A stretch of DNA of 7,560 bases from Limisphaerales bacterium. Lineage in GTDB: Bacteria > Verrucomicrobiota > Verrucomicrobiae > Limisphaerales > UBA11358. Position numbers and translations under genes: made by a program. Position 1 is the first letter of the stretch. Every line of letters starts with the position of its first letter. The stretch covers positions 8,756 to 16,315 of the forward strand of contig PLZL01000152.1 of the NCBI GenBank assembly GCA_003152145.1, read 5' to 3'. The notes below the pieces were generated by a model. That model was given only the letters and a program-made list of their open reading frames with translations, searched no databases and was not told the DNA's origin. Below are positions 6,389-7,560 of this stretch, in pieces.

Positions 6389-7324
6389 ATGACGGAGTTG
6401 CCGAAGCCGGAAATCATCATCACGCACGAAAGCGACCTCGACGGCCTGCTCGCCGGCGTTTTGCTGCAACGGCTCGCTAAAAAGCTATTCGGCGCGGACG
6501 TGCCGCTCGAAGCCTATCATTACAACCAGTGGAAACAGCGCGACCCGCGTGAAAGGGCCGGCTGGGTGACAGACTTCACCTTTGAGCCGCGCCTCGACAA
6601 GTCGGAATGGGTCGTCATTGACCACCACGTCACTGAAGCCGCGCCGAAATACGCCTCGCTCATCCACGACGTGAACAAGTCCGCCGGGCTGCTCTGCTAC
6701 GAACTTTGCAGGGAAAACGGAATCCAATCCCCCGCACTGGACCGGCTCGTGCATCTGAACAACGTCGCCGATTTATTTTTGGAGGACGACCCGGATTTCA
6801 TCCTCGCCACGGATTACGCGAATCTTGTGAAAATTTACCAGTTCTGGAACCTGCACACGCTCATTGGCGGCGAGATTGAAAAGCTGCTGGATCATCCCTT
6901 GCTGGAAGTCATGGCCGTCAAACGCCGCATCGAAAACCCGCTCGGCTTCGAGTGGAGCAAATCGAACGTGACGGAAATCAGTCCGACGGTCGGCTACGTG
7001 GACACCGTGGTCGGCAACAATAATCTGGTCGTTCACCGACTGCTGGAGGAGCAGGCCGTAAAATATCCGGCGCTGGTGACGTTGTTCCGGCGGGGGAACG
7101 CCGTTTTTGCCAGCTTTCGCAGCCGCAACGGCGAGGCGCTCAAAGTGGCTGAAAAATTCCAAGGCGGCGGACACGCCAACGCTGCCGGGGCGATCCTGCC
7201 CAAGTCCATCCGCAGCATTCCCGATGCCGTAGACTACCTGCGTTTGATTTTGCAGCCGAAGACGAATGCACCGTTGAACAGCCTAGAGAATTTGTTTTCG
7301 GAAATTGAAGCGTTAAAGCATTGA
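6389..7324 (+). CDS. DHH/DHHA1-family phosphoesterase (nanoRNase/pAp-phosphatase-like)
   Basis: A 311-residue cytoplasmic protein with the DHH phosphoesterase architecture. Motif I is ITHESDLDGLLAG (residues 11-23, His13, Asp16, Asp18). A likely motif II Asp is Asp62 in WVTDF. Motif III is VVIDHHV with the signature Asp78-His79-His80, and a likely motif IV Asp is Asp128 in NNVADLF. The C-terminal DHHA1 domain carries the substrate-binding GGGHANAAGA loop (259-268). Together these ligate two metal ions (usually Mn) and bind the phosphate. Family members include NrnA-type oligoribonucleases/pAp phosphatases, cyclic-dinucleotide phosphodiesterases and RecJ. The size without extra domains fits the NrnA-like group best, but the motif I spacing and the long middle region are not those of textbook NrnA, so the substrate is uncertain. 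It is followed after 69 bp by rph on the same strand, consistent with an RNA-turnover pair. The ATG at 6389 has no Shine-Dalgarno; no better start is available before motif I. Confidence 0.88.
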   Translation: MTELPKPEIIITHESDLDGLLAGVLLQRLAKKLFGADVPLEAYHYNQWKQRDPRERAGWVTDFTFEPRLDKSEWVVIDHHVTEAAPKYASLIHDVNKSAGLLCYELCRENGIQSPALDRLVHLNNVADLFLEDDPDFILATDYANLVKIYQFWNLHTLIGGEIEKLLDHPLLEVMAVKRRIENPLGFEWSKSNVTEISPTVGYVDTVVGNNNLVVHRLLEEQAVKYPALVTLFRRGNAVFASFRSRNGEALKVAEKFQGGGHANAAGAILPKSIRSIPDAVDYLRLILQPKTNAPLNSLENLFSEIEALKH

Positions 7325-7393
7325 ATCATCGAGACGTTCCGGCTATTCACGATTTGCTGTTCAGCGTCCGGCCAGTTACCATTTCAGCGTTTT

Positions 7394-7560
7394 ATGCCAG
7401 ATTCATCCATCCGCGCCGATGGGCGCTCCACAAATCAACTTCGGCCAATCCGTTTTCAAAACAACATCGCGCCGAACGCGACCGGCTCCACGCTCATCGA
7501 ATGGGGCAACACGCGCGTGATTTGCGGCGTGACGGTCGAGGAAACCGTGCCGCGCTGGAT
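7394..7560 (+). CDS. rph: RNase PH, N-terminal part (runs off the window)
   Basis: The first 55 codons are present, and the gene continues past the window end. RNase PH is a phosphate-dependent 3'-5' exoribonuclease that trims tRNA and rRNA 3' ends, acting as a hexamer in the cytoplasm. The visible part has the characteristic opening IRADGRSTNQLRPIRF, then ATGSTLIEWGNTRVICGVTV and EETVPRW, matching the family's R-x-x-GR-x-x-x-Q-x-RP start, the GS-x-L-(V/I)-E-(F/W)-G-(D/N)-T-(K/R)-V strand and the (S/V)-x-E-E-x-V-P-R segment. The catalytic core and C-terminal half are outside. ATG at 7394 gives a short pre-motif leader (MPDSS); no Shine-Dalgarno precedes it. It lies 69 bp after the DHH phosphoesterase gene, with no terminator seen between them, so the two may share a transcript. 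Confidence 0.93.
   Translation, partial: MPDSSIRADGRSTNQLRPIRFQNNIAPNATGSTLIEWGNTRVICGVTVEETVPRW

Overview
The window looks like a chromosomal stretch from a moderately GC-rich Gram-negative bacterium. My best guess is the Verrucomicrobiota (Pedosphaera/Limisphaera-like), based on the character of the aspartyl-tRNA synthetase, the lipoprotein families, and start codons that lack Shine-Dalgarno sequences. That placement is an inference made without any search. I see no tRNA or rRNA gene, CRISPR array, transposase or integrase.

Layout from left to right. A perfect 8-bp hairpin lies at 1-19. A decayed, frameshifted second copy of the 3' end of aspS follows (81-224, minus), then a six-helix membrane protein gene (330-1154, minus) and the complete aspS gene (1231-3030, minus) with a good sigma70-type promoter. 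Next is a small four-helix membrane protein (3166-3558, minus). Diverging from it is a DUF6263-like lipoprotein gene (3735-4742, plus) whose frame is broken by two compensating one-base indels in A-runs, followed by a probable terminator. A GH43-type glycosidase lipoprotein lies on the minus strand (5074-6144). At the right end a DHH/DHHA1 phosphoesterase (6389-7324, plus) is followed after 69 bp by the start of rph, RNase PH (7394 to the window edge).

Most genes look like ordinary housekeeping or cell-envelope functions. AspRS charges tRNA-Asp. The DHH phosphoesterase and RNase PH could both act in RNA end-processing or nanoRNA turnover and may be co-transcribed. The GH43-type protein is probably an envelope-anchored glycosidase without visible transport or regulatory partners.

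Two places deserve a second look. First, the aspS 3' end is duplicated on either side of the membrane gene, which suggests an old insertion or recombination event at the end of aspS. Second, the DUF6263-like lipoprotein has a double frameshift. I do not see convincing evidence for a new multi-gene system here.
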